DNA of 64,000 nucleotides from Faeciplasma sp045660445. Lineage in GTDB: Bacteria; Bacillota; Clostridia; Oscillospirales; Ruminococcaceae. Position 1 is the stretch's first letter. The number at the start of each line of letters is the position of its first letter. Location of the stretch: positions 8,117 through 72,116 of the forward strand of contig JAZRDR010000008.1 in the NCBI GenBank assembly GCA_045660445.1, read 5' to 3'. Made by a program: the position numbers and the translations under genes. The notes below the pieces were generated by a model. The model searched no databases and was not told the DNA's origin. It saw only the letters and a program-made list of their open reading frames with translations. Shown here piece by piece: positions 52,105 to 59,576 of this stretch.

Positions 52105-53583
52105 ATGAACAGACCGAGCATATATAAAAGCATTTCAGAGCGCACGGGCGGCGACATATACATTGGTGTTGTTGGGCCTGTGAGAAGCGGAAAATCAACA
52201 TTTATTCGCAGGTTTATGGAGGAGCTTGTAATCCCAAACATTGCACAAAGCTATATGCGTGAGAGAACAGTTGATGAGCTTCCGCAAGCTTCGGCAGGGC
52301 GCACCATTATGACGACTGAGCCGAAATTTATCCCCGAAGAAGCCGTGACCGTTACTCTTGATGACACTGCTGCAGTTAACATTCGAATGATAGACTGTGT
52401 TGGATATATCATTCCCTCTGCGGTGGGATATATTGAAAACAGCGAACCGAGAATGGTTAGAACTCCGTGGTTTGACAGTGAGATCCCATTTAACATGGCG
52501 GCAGAGATCGGCACACAGAAGGTTATTACAGAACACTCGACAGTTGGCGTTGTTGTGACAACTGACGGAACTGTTACAGGCATTGACAGAGAAGAATATG
52601 CCGAGTGCGAGGAAAGAGTTATTTCAGAGCTTTTGGGACTTAATAAGCCTTTTGTCGTTTTGATTAACTCTTTGCATCACGAGAGTGAAGAAACAAAGAA
52701 GCTTTGCAAAGAGCTTGAGGAGAAATACTTTGTCCCCTGCATTGCAGTTAACTGCCTTGAGATGACAAAAGACGACATTCAAAAGATCTTGGCTAATCTT
52801 TTGTTTGCATTTCCTGTTAAAGAAATTAACATTGCGATGCCCAAGTGGCTTAACTCGCTTGAAAAGGGACACAAGCTTAAAACGGAGATCTTTGACTATA
52901 TCAAAACGGCGTGTGAGGAAGTTAAGCTTTTGCGAGACGTGGGAGATTTTTGCGAGGCTCTTGCAAACTGTGACAAGGTTAAAGGAACAGAGCTTACAAA
53001 TATCGACCCCGGAAGCGGTGTTTGCAAGATATCGCTTGATCTTGACCCGACTTTATTCTATAAGGTTTTAAGCGAGGAATCGGGCATTGATATCGCAAGT
53101 GAAAACGAGCTTATGCCAACGATCTTAGAGCTTGTGAAATTTAAGAAACAGTTTGAGAAATTCTCTCGTGCTCTTGAAGAGGTGGAGCAAACGGGATATG
53201 GAATCGTTATGCCCGAGCAGGAAGAACTGACGCTTGACGAGCCGGAAATCATCCGTCAGGGCGGAAAGTATGGAGTTAGATTAAAGGCAAATGCGCCATC
53301 TATTCATCTAATTCGTGCGGATATTGGGGCAGAGGTTGCACCCATTGTCGGTTCGGAGAAGCAGTCGGAAGAATTGGTGACGTATCTTTTGAATGATTTC
53401 GAGGATGATCCTGCGCGCATTTGGGACACAAACATTTTTGGAAAGTCGCTTTCAGAGCTTGTTTCGGAAGGATTGCACCAAAAGCTTAACCGCTTGCCCG
53501 ATGATGCAAGAGAAAAGCTTAGAGAAGCGGTGGAAAGAATAATCAATGAGGGATGCTCGGGGCTTATTTGCTTGATAGTATAG
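52105..53583 (+). CDS. spoIVA: Stage IV sporulation protein A
   Basis: This 492-residue ATPase polymerises into the basement layer of the spore coat around the forespore. Walker A GPVRSGKSTF near residue 24, then RTIMTTEPKFIPEEAV and DCVGYIIP as in TRAFAC-type SpoIVA, and the conserved C-terminus ending GCSGLICLIV. Length equals the Bacillus protein. It ends with TAG, evidence that TAG is a normal stop in this genome. Probably cotranscribed with the SPOCS gene (19-nt gap) under a mother-cell sigma factor. Confidence 0.97.
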   Translation: MNRPSIYKSISERTGGDIYIGVVGPVRSGKSTFIRRFMEELVIPNIAQSYMRERTVDELPQASAGRTIMTTEPKFIPEEAVTVTLDDTAAVNIRMIDCVGYIIPSAVGYIENSEPRMVRTPWFDSEIPFNMAAEIGTQKVITEHSTVGVVVTTDGTVTGIDREEYAECEERVISELLGLNKPFVVLINSLHHESEETKKLCKELEEKYFVPCIAVNCLEMTKDDIQKILANLLFAFPVKEINIAMPKWLNSLEKGHKLKTEIFDYIKTACEEVKLLRDVGDFCEALANCDKVKGTELTNIDPGSGVCKISLDLDPTLFYKVLSEESGIDIASENELMPTILELVKFKKQFEKFSRALEEVEQTGYGIVMPEQEELTLDEPEIIRQGGKYGVRLKANAPSIHLIRADIGAEVAPIVGSEKQSEELVTYLLNDFEDDPARIWDTNIFGKSLSELVSEGLHQKLNRLPDDAREKLREAVERIINEGCSGLICLIV

Positions 53584-53589
53584 AAATAA

Positions 53590-53626
53590 AAAAACACCTA
53601 CCTAAAAAGTAGGTGTTTTTGTTTTA
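53590..53626 (+). terminator. spoIVA terminator
   Basis: AAACACCTAC/GTAGGTGTTT with a 7-nt loop, then TTGTTTT. Confidence 0.9.
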
Positions 53627-53640
53627 GTAAGATAGCTTTA

Positions 53641-53709
53641 CAGCGAGGCGAAGTCGAGCACGCGCGAGCGTTAGCTCGCTGTGTGCGAGGTGCGCCGAGC
53701 GGTGACAGA
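53641..53709. repeat. GC-rich intergenic element 10
   Basis: Contains GCGAGC-GTTA-GCTCGC (53664-53679), then TGTGTGCGAGGTGCGCCGAGCGGTGACAGA (not all contiguous motifs are conserved). It abuts the stop of the putative glycosidase gene, which has no other terminator. Confidence 0.6.
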
Positions 53710-53712
53710 AGA

Positions 53713-54930
53713 TCAATTATTGTAATAAACTGCAATATTCTCACGAGAATATCCCATTTCGACAAGAGCATCGATCAAAACAGGATCTAAAGTGTCAACA
53801 TCAATAACGGGAACTATGACAATGTCAGTTCCGCTGAGCGTTTCGCTTACAAGCTTGAAAACAGTTTTTATCTTGTGATAATCGCTAAGTCCCGCGAAGG
53901 AAACTGCTGTGCCGTCATCGCGCACTATCTTATCACCTATATCTGCAGAATCAAAGCGAACATAAACAATTTTCGAGTTAAGAAGCTCAGGGTTGATTAA
54001 AACCTCGCAGTCGCCTGCGATTATATCCTTGGCGCTTACAGAGATTGCAAAGTCCTTTGCATATCCAAGTGCTTCGTTCATGGAATTTGCGAATTCGCAA
54101 AGTGCTGTGTATCTGTTGCGATCCTTAACTATGTCACCGATATATCCAAGGTCGGTTGATCTGAACGGCGGGAAGATAATGTCGTTTGCGATGATTCCTG
54201 CAAAGCCGGCATCTGAAATTTCGGTGACAAACGAGCCGATGTAATCCCTTGCGCTCTGAGAAAATGCACTTATCCAAGGCTTGCCGCCTTTAGATGCAGA
54301 GTTATCAAGCCATTTGCTCGAACTGTCGGCAAATAAATAGCAAATGCTTCTGTCAAGCCATGATACAATGTGATCTGTAAGTGCCGAGATCTCGGCATAA
54401 GGTACAAGACCAGCAGATGAGATCTTGGTGTATATTTCCTCGATAGAAAGCGCATTTATCGCAACCGCCTCTGCGCTTAAGGCAAGCTCGTTAGCTGTGG
54501 AGTAATATATCATACCGCCGTTAGCAACAAGCTCGACACAAACGGCAGTATAGTTATTTTCTTTGGCATATGCAATCGCTTCGTCGAGAGTTTTTGAACA
54601 ATCTTCACTTCCGACAAATGAAACACGAAGTGTACCATTGTGTATAACCTCAGGCTCGGGCGGGACGGTAGTCGTAACATCCTGCTCGGTGGTTGTTGGA
54701 GTTGTGGTTACTTCGGATTCGCTTATATCTGTAGGATCGGTGACGGACGGAATGTCGTTATTTGCAGGAGTGCCCTGCTCGAATAGACCAAGCAAAGGCT
54801 CGCCAAGCAAAAATCCGACAAAGACAAGCGCTATTATTAAAATTATGAGAAGCAGAGTTTTAAGCGCAGGGCTTATCTGATTCTTTTTACGAAAAAGCGG
54901 CTTTGATCGGCCATTTTTGCGAGTTGACAT
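53713..54930 (-). CDS. Membrane-anchored putative glycoside hydrolase-like protein
   Basis: A 405-residue protein. One helix (residues 24-45) anchors it, followed by a Thr/Pro/Glu-rich linker (TTTPTTTEQDVTTTVPPEPE). The extracytoplasmic part looks like a TIM barrel with sequence such as LDEAIAYAKENNYTAVCVEL, FVTEISDAGFAGIIANDI and VIDVDTLDPVLIDALVEMG, similar in style to the DUF4015/GH18-like putative glycosidases. I cannot name catalytic residues. It is 17 nt after the rnfA-like gene and probably in the same operon. Confidence 0.6.
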   Translation of the reverse strand: MSTRKNGRSKPLFRKKNQISPALKTLLLIILIIALVFVGFLLGEPLLGLFEQGTPANNDIPSVTDPTDISESEVTTTPTTTEQDVTTTVPPEPEVIHNGTLRVSFVGSEDCSKTLDEAIAYAKENNYTAVCVELVANGGMIYYSTANELALSAEAVAINALSIEEIYTKISSAGLVPYAEISALTDHIVSWLDRSICYLFADSSSKWLDNSASKGGKPWISAFSQSARDYIGSFVTEISDAGFAGIIANDIIFPPFRSTDLGYIGDIVKDRNRYTALCEFANSMNEALGYAKDFAISVSAKDIIAGDCEVLINPELLNSKIVYVRFDSADIGDKIVRDDGTAVSFAGLSDYHKIKTVFKLVSETLSGTDIVIVPVIDVDTLDPVLIDALVEMGYSRENIAVYYNN

Positions 54931-54947
54931 TTTGATACTCCTTGTGA

Positions 54948-55526
54948 TTAGATCTTTGAAACATAAGTAATCATCGCGATGATTCCTATATACAAAACGC
55001 TTACGGGGAAACCGCGGAAGGCGGCAGGAACCTCGCTTGAGGTGAGCTTTTTATAGTTGATCGACAAAAGATAAGTTGCAAGCATAAAGCCGACACCGAT
55101 GGAAAGTGCAAACAAAATTCTGTCAAGAAGCGTGCCTGCGTTAAGGGAATTCATGAATATGCATCCCAAGGTTGCACAGTTAAATGCAGAAAGGTGAACA
55201 TATCTCTTTAAGGAATTAAACCACTTTCTTGCAGCGAACCATATCACCAAGAGTGAGAAAATGTATACTATACCGATTGCAAGCACTGAAAAGATCGGCA
55301 TTACATTCTCGCCCCAAGGGGTGTTCTTCACCCAAAGCTCGACAACATAGATAAGCATGCTTGACAAAACCGAAAACTCAGTTATGAAAAATCCGAATGA
55401 TAAAAGCTGTTTAGGCTTTTTGGCACATTCAAGCAAGGTGCTGGTTCCGACAGCGTATGTAAAAATAACGTTATCAAGGGTGACTGATGCGAGTGCTGCC
55501 ATCAATATCTCAAGAAATGCTATCAT
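54948..55526 (-). CDS. RnfA/NqrE-like membrane subunit lacking one conserved Cys
   Basis: This 192-residue, six-helix protein aligns with RnfA by eye: the C-terminus EVPAAFRGFPVSVLYIGIIA matches the EVPxxFRG motif, and HLSAFNCATLGCIFMNSLN keeps the Cys117 that in RnfA binds a membrane [2Fe-2S] cluster. The partner Cys in the first helix (usual LGLCPFxGVSKK) is absent: here AVGTSTLLECAKK. RnfA normally forms the ferredoxin:NAD+ oxidoreductase core with RnfE. ATG 55526 has GGGGA upstream and overlaps rnfE by 17 nt. Redox function is doubtful. Confidence 0.82.
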   Translation of the reverse strand: MIAFLEILMAALASVTLDNVIFTYAVGTSTLLECAKKPKQLLSFGFFITEFSVLSSMLIYVVELWVKNTPWGENVMPIFSVLAIGIVYIFSLLVIWFAARKWFNSLKRYVHLSAFNCATLGCIFMNSLNAGTLLDRILFALSIGVGFMLATYLLSINYKKLTSSEVPAAFRGFPVSVLYIGIIAMITYVSKI

Positions 55527-56139
55527 CACGAGTCCCCTTTCTTATAGCGAATGAAACAACGCCGCGATATAGCGCGCTGACGAGTGCAAGCAGGATGAAG
55601 CCGCCATAGAGTGTTGTGAAGGTTGGGAAGGTCACGGGAAGGATCTTAAAGCCCAAGAAGGTTCCGTTTACCAAAATACTGCGCAAGGTTCCGAACATGA
55701 TGATCGAAACGGCATATCCCAAAACATAGAATCCTGCAAGAACGAGCATATATGAACGCTTGCGGCGATAGAACTTGGTTTCGGTTTTGGATGTGATAAG
55801 CGAGTTTGTTATAAGCAAGGGGGCATAGATACCCAACCCCTCGAACGGAATGGGCATAAGTCTTAGCATCAGCATTTTAACAAGTACATACACGACGGAT
55901 GCCACGAGGGTATATAATATAATACGAACGGTATATACGATTTTTGATGGCACAAACGAGCAAAGCACGACAGTTACGTAGGTCACAAGGCAAAAAACGA
56001 TGGAAAGAGCCAGTGCCGACATAAAGTCGGTTGCAGCGGCAACTGCCGGTGCTATTATTATACCACTGGACAGCAGGGCGTTTCCTGTCAAAAAACCCTC
56101 CTTCTGTGCTGTGGAAATTCGAAGGGTCTTATCACTCAT
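55510..56139 (-). CDS. RnfE/NqrD-like membrane subunit lacking both conserved Cys
   Basis: This 209-residue, six-helix protein is an RnfE homologue: LGIYAPLLITNSLITSK matches LGIFIPLIVTNCIVVGR, and GTLRSILVNGTFLG matches GSLREIIGNGT. The two Cys that would hold the shared [2Fe-2S] cluster are replaced, by Ala30 (IIIAPAVAAAT for LGLCPLLAVT) and Ser113 (TNS for TNC). ATG 56139 has AAGGAGGG at eight nt and overlaps rnfD by 8 nt. Middle gene of the D-E-A cluster. Confidence 0.85.
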   Translation of the reverse strand: MSDKTLRISTAQKEGFLTGNALLSSGIIIAPAVAAATDFMSALALSIVFCLVTYVTVVLCSFVPSKIVYTVRIILYTLVASVVYVLVKMLMLRLMPIPFEGLGIYAPLLITNSLITSKTETKFYRRKRSYMLVLAGFYVLGYAVSIIMFGTLRSILVNGTFLGFKILPVTFPTFTTLYGGFILLALVSALYRGVVSFAIRKGTRDDSIS

Positions 56140-57190
56140 TGGCTTCACCCTCCTTAGTGTCGTTATTCTGTGCAGATTCCGCAGCAACAGCAAGGCGCTT
56201 TTGCTTATAGCTTTCGTGAGCCAATGAAATTCTTTCGTTGAGCTTGTTGAAAAGCTTATTAAGATATTCGCTTAAACGGTCAAACTCACAAGAGAAGATG
56301 CAGGCAATTATCAGCGAGAATATAGCACCGTTTTCGATTACTGTGAATCTTCGGAAGACAAATGCCATGACAGCTATAACTAAACCGTAAAGGAAACGGG
56401 CAAACTCCTGCTTGGGGGCGATGCGATGGTCGCACGCCATGAAAACAAGCGTGAACATATATGAACCCGTGACAAACGAATAGCAAACAGCTTGAACTCC
56501 GCTTGCGTGCTGTGGGAAAATTACAAAGAGCAAAACGTTTGCGGCAATACCCGTGAAGAAAACAGTTTTAGAGATATCACCGAAGAAATAAAGCGAGATA
56601 GCGCAAATTAAGATAATGAGGATGCTTGAAGTTCCCATAGGTCCCGCAAGCTTGCCCCAAAGCATATCAAGGATAGAGAAGGTGCCTGCTGCACCGTTAT
56701 CAAAATTATATGTAAATGAATGAGTTAATGTATCGCTGACATTTGAAGCAAGCGAAACCTCGCCAAAAGGAACGGGAGTGGGATAGCGCATTAGAGCATT
56801 TTGCCAGTTGAAGGAGCAAAAAGCGTATGCGATAATAACGGGATGGAATATAAGGTTTTTGTTTCCGCCGAAAGCATATTTGCCCACAACAGTCATAAAT
56901 ATTGCACAGATTATCATTATAGGATAAGGCACGGATGCAGGCATTAAAAGAGCAAGCAAAAGTCCGTCCATAACCGGAGATTGATCTGACCAATCGAAGC
57001 GGCGCTTCATAACAGAACAACAAACATAATCTGTTATAAGCGAAACTGCAACAGAAATGGCGGTAACGATGAAAACTCGCAGACCGTAATAATAATATGC
57101 CATAAAGTCAATAGTAAGCAGGAACGCGGCGATTCGTGCAAAGCTGAACTTTTCGGATTTTTCAATTACATTTGAAGAGTTAATTGCAAT
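56132..57190 (-). CDS. RnfD/NqrB-like membrane subunit, apparent ATT start, no FMN-attachment Thr
   Basis: This membrane protein resembles RnfD: YYYYGLRVFIVTAISVAVSLI, SPVMDGLLLALLMPASVPY, KNLIFHPVIIAYAF and LAGPMGTSSILIILI match the YFFGLRA, GLLLALNLPP, NPAL and GSIGETSALAIL blocks. The FMN-bearing SGAT motif is replaced by NGAA before TFSILDML. The first ATG is at 57103, but the frame stays open to 57199 and encodes SSNVIEKSEKFSFARIAAF, aligning with the SSPHIRxxxS start of RnfD. No ATG, GTG or TTG lies there; ATT 57190 sits six nt after AAAGG, so an ATT start (352 aa) is inferred. A cytosolic Lys/Glu tail ends the protein. Confidence 0.8.
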   Translation of the reverse strand: MAINSSNVIEKSEKFSFARIAAFLLTIDFMAYYYYGLRVFIVTAISVAVSLITDYVCCSVMKRRFDWSDQSPVMDGLLLALLMPASVPYPIMIICAIFMTVVGKYAFGGNKNLIFHPVIIAYAFCSFNWQNALMRYPTPVPFGEVSLASNVSDTLTHSFTYNFDNGAAGTFSILDMLWGKLAGPMGTSSILIILICAISLYFFGDISKTVFFTGIAANVLLFVIFPQHASGVQAVCYSFVTGSYMFTLVFMACDHRIAPKQEFARFLYGLVIAVMAFVFRRFTVIENGAIFSLIIACIFSCEFDRLSEYLNKLFNKLNERISLAHESYKQKRLAVAAESAQNNDTKEGEANE

Positions 57191-57224
57191 TACCGTCCTT
57201 TAAATAAATAGCTGAGAGGTGTGT

Positions 57225-57569
57225 ATGAAAAAAGCGTTGGAAGCAGGATGTGAAAAAAAGCGAATTATAAGGGCTTATCCTGCAAGAGTTACGCTTTTGT
57301 GTGCGCAGTCAAGGATAGCCGATTCAAAACGGCTGGCGGCTTCGCTTTTAAGGCACCACCGCGAGGGGATCATATCGAGCAAGCTGATAGAAAACAGCAA
57401 GTATTATCTTAGCCTTTTGGTTAAAACCTCGCTCGCTGTGAATATGCTTCCCGATATTTGCGAAAACAGCGACAAGGTTTATATTGGAAACGACTATGAT
57501 GCCGTATTCTCAGAGCATGGAAGGGTGATCATACCATCATCCGCTCTTGAGGTGTTATGCCAAAAGTAA
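57225..57569 (+). CDS. Hypothetical protein, 114 aa
   Basis: Begins MKKALEAGCEKKRIIRAYPA. The N-terminal half is basic and probably helical (SRIADSKRLAASLLRHHREG); the C-terminal part (KVYIGNDYDAVFSEHGRVIIPSSALEVL) looks like beta strands. I do not recognise a family. The Shine-Dalgarno GAGAGGTG is close to ATG 57225. It is divergent from the rnfD-like gene and its last 15 nt overlap the 3' end of rpe on the other strand, so it might be a regulator of either neighbour or unrelated. Confidence 0.6.
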   Translation: MKKALEAGCEKKRIIRAYPARVTLLCAQSRIADSKRLAASLLRHHREGIISSKLIENSKYYLSLLVKTSLAVNMLPDICENSDKVYIGNDYDAVFSEHGRVIIPSSALEVLCQK

Positions 57570-58202
57570 GGCAAGAGCATCTCCAAAATCCTTGGCATTG
57601 AAGAGGTATGATCCGGAAACCAAAACGTTTGCGCCCGCATTCTTTACGAGAGGTGCTGTTTTACCGTCGATACCGCCGTCAACCTCGATATCAAGATCAA
57701 GAGAAAGCTCGTTTGCTTTTGCACGGATCTTTGCGATCTTGTCAAGCATATCGCTCATAAAGCTCTGTCCGCCGAAGCCGGGCTCGACCGTCATTACGAG
57801 AACCATATCGATATCGCCAAGATAGGGATAAACATCCTCGGCGGGGGTGGCGGGCTTTAAGGAAATGCCAACCTTGCAACCGCACTCGCGGATCTTTTTG
57901 ATAGTTGCCGAAACGTCGCTATCAGCTTCAAAGTGGAAGGTGATGATATCTGCACCGGCATCAGCGAAATCCTTAATATATCTAAGAGGATCAGATATCA
58001 TTAAATGAACGTCATAAGGCTTGTCCGTGCATTTTTTAAGCGATTTTAAAACAGGCACACCATAGCTTATATTGGGAACGAAGTGACCGTCCATAACGTC
58101 GAAGTGGATCATATCACAGCCGTGAGAAACAGCTCTGTCGATCTCGCTGCCCAGGCAAGCGAAATCCGCACTTAAAATGGAAGCACTGATAAGAGTCTTC
58201 AT
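57555..58202 (-). CDS. rpe: Ribulose-phosphate 3-epimerase
   Basis: This 215-residue TIM barrel interconverts ribulose 5-phosphate and xylulose 5-phosphate. Motifs: SASILSADFACLGSEI, HFDVMDGHFVPNISYG (metal His/Asp), HLMISDP, MTVEPGFGGQSFM and EVDGGIDGKTA. ATG 58202 follows GGAGGTTTTATAT. It has its own sigma-A promoter and no visible terminator other than overlap with the convergent gene. Confidence 0.97.
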   Translation of the reverse strand: MKTLISASILSADFACLGSEIDRAVSHGCDMIHFDVMDGHFVPNISYGVPVLKSLKKCTDKPYDVHLMISDPLRYIKDFADAGADIITFHFEADSDVSATIKKIRECGCKVGISLKPATPAEDVYPYLGDIDMVLVMTVEPGFGGQSFMSDMLDKIAKIRAKANELSLDLDIEVDGGIDGKTAPLVKNAGANVLVSGSYLFNAKDFGDALALLLA

Positions 58203-58247
58203 ATATAAAACCTCCAAAGAGAAAAATGTGCAAACTGATACACAATA

Positions 58248-58276
58248 AGTATACTACTACTTTGGGGCAATGTCAA
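58248..58276 (-). promoter_or_regulatory. rpe promoter
   Basis: Perfect TTGACA (58276-58271), 17-nt spacer, TATACT (58253-58248) on the minus strand. Confidence 0.85.
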
Positions 58277-58327
58277 ACTGCGGTATTAACAAAATAGAAT
58301 GAAAATTCAAAGGAAAATCCTTTATTT

Positions 58328-58440
58328 TAGCCAAAACGCCGCCAAAGTATTCCCCGGCGGCGTGTATATATTAAAGCGGATCTCGTCTTGCCGCTCTCCC
58401 CCAAAGCGCAAGCAGGAGTTTGTACCGCCTAAGATATACT
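58328..58440 (-). ncRNA. GC-rich structured stretch downstream of the modular RNA
   Basis: On the minus strand, two hairpins (CTCC...GGGGGAG region; AGCGG/CCGCT) are followed by a strong terminator-like hairpin ACGCCGCC/GGCGGCGT (58336-58343 with 58356-58363) with TTTTGGCTAAAATAAA after it. No promoter is evident in front, so it is either the 3' end of the modular RNA reached by readthrough of the first terminator, or a remnant. Confidence 0.45.
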
Positions 58441-58465
58441 ATGTTTTATTTCTTTCACTTGCTAC

Positions 58466-58500
58466 AAACAAAGAAAAGGAGCGGCACAAAGACCGCTCCG
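58466..58500 (-). terminator. Terminator of the modular RNA unit
   Basis: Stem GGAGCGG/CCGCTCC (58478-58484 with 58493-58499), followed on the minus strand by TTTTCTTTG. Confidence 0.88.
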
Positions 58501-59025
58501 TATTATTTATACCGAATTATCGGGGGGCTGAACTGTTCTTTGGACTCACCCTTTCGTTTTGTCTTAAAGAATTTCGATCTTGTACAGTTTCAATGAAACC
58601 ATCCCCTATTTTTATAGAAAAACGTCAAATTGGTTGGCGTTTGTTAATCTATCTTAATGCCCATTAATGGCAACTCGAGAACTTTTTGGGACTCACACCT
58701 TTCAACGCGATTTTAAATATCAGGTCTTATTACCTTCAAGAGAATCATCTCCTATATGTTATCCGTTTGATGTTTGTCTTATAATAAAATTTTCTTGAGT
58801 TTAAAACTTAAGCAATTGCGGGACTCACCTCTTTCGGTTTATTTTGAATGTCCTGTTCCGCTGCGTGCAAGTTTCATGATAACCAGCTCCAATTAAATTA
58901 GTTTTATTTGCCGTTTTGAATGAAGCTATTAGTCGTTAGGCTTTTAACCTATCCGCCTTTCAGTTTCTCATCGGAACCCTCTCCTTTAGATTTGGTTTCT
59001 TACTTTCTTTTCATCTCTTTTCTGT
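58466..59025 (-). ncRNA. Modular RNA with four diverged repeat units and micro-ORFs
   Basis: A stand-alone transcription unit of about 560 nt between a perfect promoter and a terminator, with no conventional gene. Each of four modules has GGAG or GGGG, then a GTT/AAC-type motif, then ATG or TTG exactly nine nt after the GGAG: starts at 58971, 58877, 58739 and 58593. The tiny frames would encode MRN, MKLARSGTGHSK, MKVIRPDI and MKLYKIEIL. In modules 2-4 a TAA is followed by a conserved GAAAG-G-GTGAGTCC block (GTG at 58828, 58696 and 58549), where a second frame would read MSPAIA, MSPKKFSSCH and MSPKNSSAPR. Module spacing is 94, 138 and 146 nt. I know no matching RNA family. Either a repeated structured RNA or a micro-peptide operon. 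Confidence 0.7.
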
Positions 59026-59031
59026 GATTTC

Positions 59032-59060
59032 AATATAGCATAATTTTTGTGCATTGTCAA
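59032..59060 (-). promoter_or_regulatory. Promoter of the modular RNA
   Basis: Perfect TTGACA (59060-59055), 17-nt spacer, TATATT (59037-59032) on the minus strand. The start site should lie near 59025. It is back-to-back with the DUF1292 gene promoter. Confidence 0.88.
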
Positions 59061-59118
59061 CAGTTTTTTTCAACTTTTTCTGAATTATTTATTTAATAAT
59101 ATGTTTACACTTTAGTGG

Positions 59119-59179
59119 TTGACTTTAAGATTAAGATATTATATAATGAAACTGTTGGCGGCATCAAAGGACATGCCGC
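59119..59179 (+). promoter_or_regulatory. DUF1292 gene promoter and 5'-UTR hairpin
   Basis: TTGACT (59119-59124), 17-nt spacer, perfect TATAAT (59142-59147). The leader contains GCGGCAT/ATGCCGC (59158-59179), a 7-bp hairpin that ends about 23 nt before the start codon. Confidence 0.85.
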
Positions 59180-59201
59180 TTTATAGATTGGAGAATTAAC
59201 T

Positions 59202-59546
59202 ATGGACGAATATAACTACATTCCTGAGCTTTACACTCTTTGTGACGAAGAGGGTAAGGAACAGACCTTTGAAATGCTCGACTCGCTTGTTATTGACGAC
59301 GAAAAGTATTTCGCAATGGTCCCCTATTATGAGAACCCTGAAGATCTTATCAACGACAGCGGCGAGCTTGTTATTTTGAAGTCTGATTACGTTGACGGCG
59401 AAGAGCTTTTGGTTACCATTGACGATGACGATGAATTCGAGCGCATCGGCACCATTTTCCTTAAGCGTTTGGAAGAAATGTTTGAAGGCGAAGAAGACGA
59501 ATGCGACTGTGATGACGACGGTTGCGATTGCTGCCATCACTCATAA
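59202..59546 (+). CDS. DUF1292 family protein
   Basis: This 114-residue acidic cytosolic protein has the DUF1292 fold (YTLCDEEGKEQTFEMLDSLVIDDEKYFAMVPY, LVILKSDYVDGEELLVTIDDDDEFERIGTIF). It ends in a Cys/Asp/His cluster (CDCDDDGCDCCHHS) that could bind metal. Function unknown; in Firmicutes these genes lie near ruvX, as here. Shine-Dalgarno TTGGAG. Confidence 0.92.
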   Translation: MDEYNYIPELYTLCDEEGKEQTFEMLDSLVIDDEKYFAMVPYYENPEDLINDSGELVILKSDYVDGEELLVTIDDDDEFERIGTIFLKRLEEMFEGEEDECDCDDDGCDCCHHS

Positions 59547-59576
59547 AAAGAAAAAAACAGCATAGAATAGCAATAA

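Noticed and set aside
53641..53709. tRNA gene in the GC-rich elements (hairpin series resembling a cloverleaf)
   Set aside because: No TTCGA arm, no anticodon loop of the right size and no CCA-compatible acceptor stem in any of the eleven copies.
58713..58752. Fluoride riboswitch in module 3 (GGAGATGATTCTC)
   Set aside because: The beginning resembles the crcB motif, but the required downstream pseudoknot and TGATG-CTCCT segment are missing, and no fluoride exporter follows.
58466..59025. CRISPR array or CRISPR-associated RNA
   Set aside because: The four modules are diverged and unevenly spaced (94, 138 and 146 nt), without identical short repeats, and no cas gene is present.
58466..59025. 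T-box or known amino-acid leader
   Set aside because: No AGGGTGG-ACCGCG antiterminator sequence, no adjacent synthetase or biosynthesis gene, and codons of the micro-ORFs are not enriched for one amino acid.
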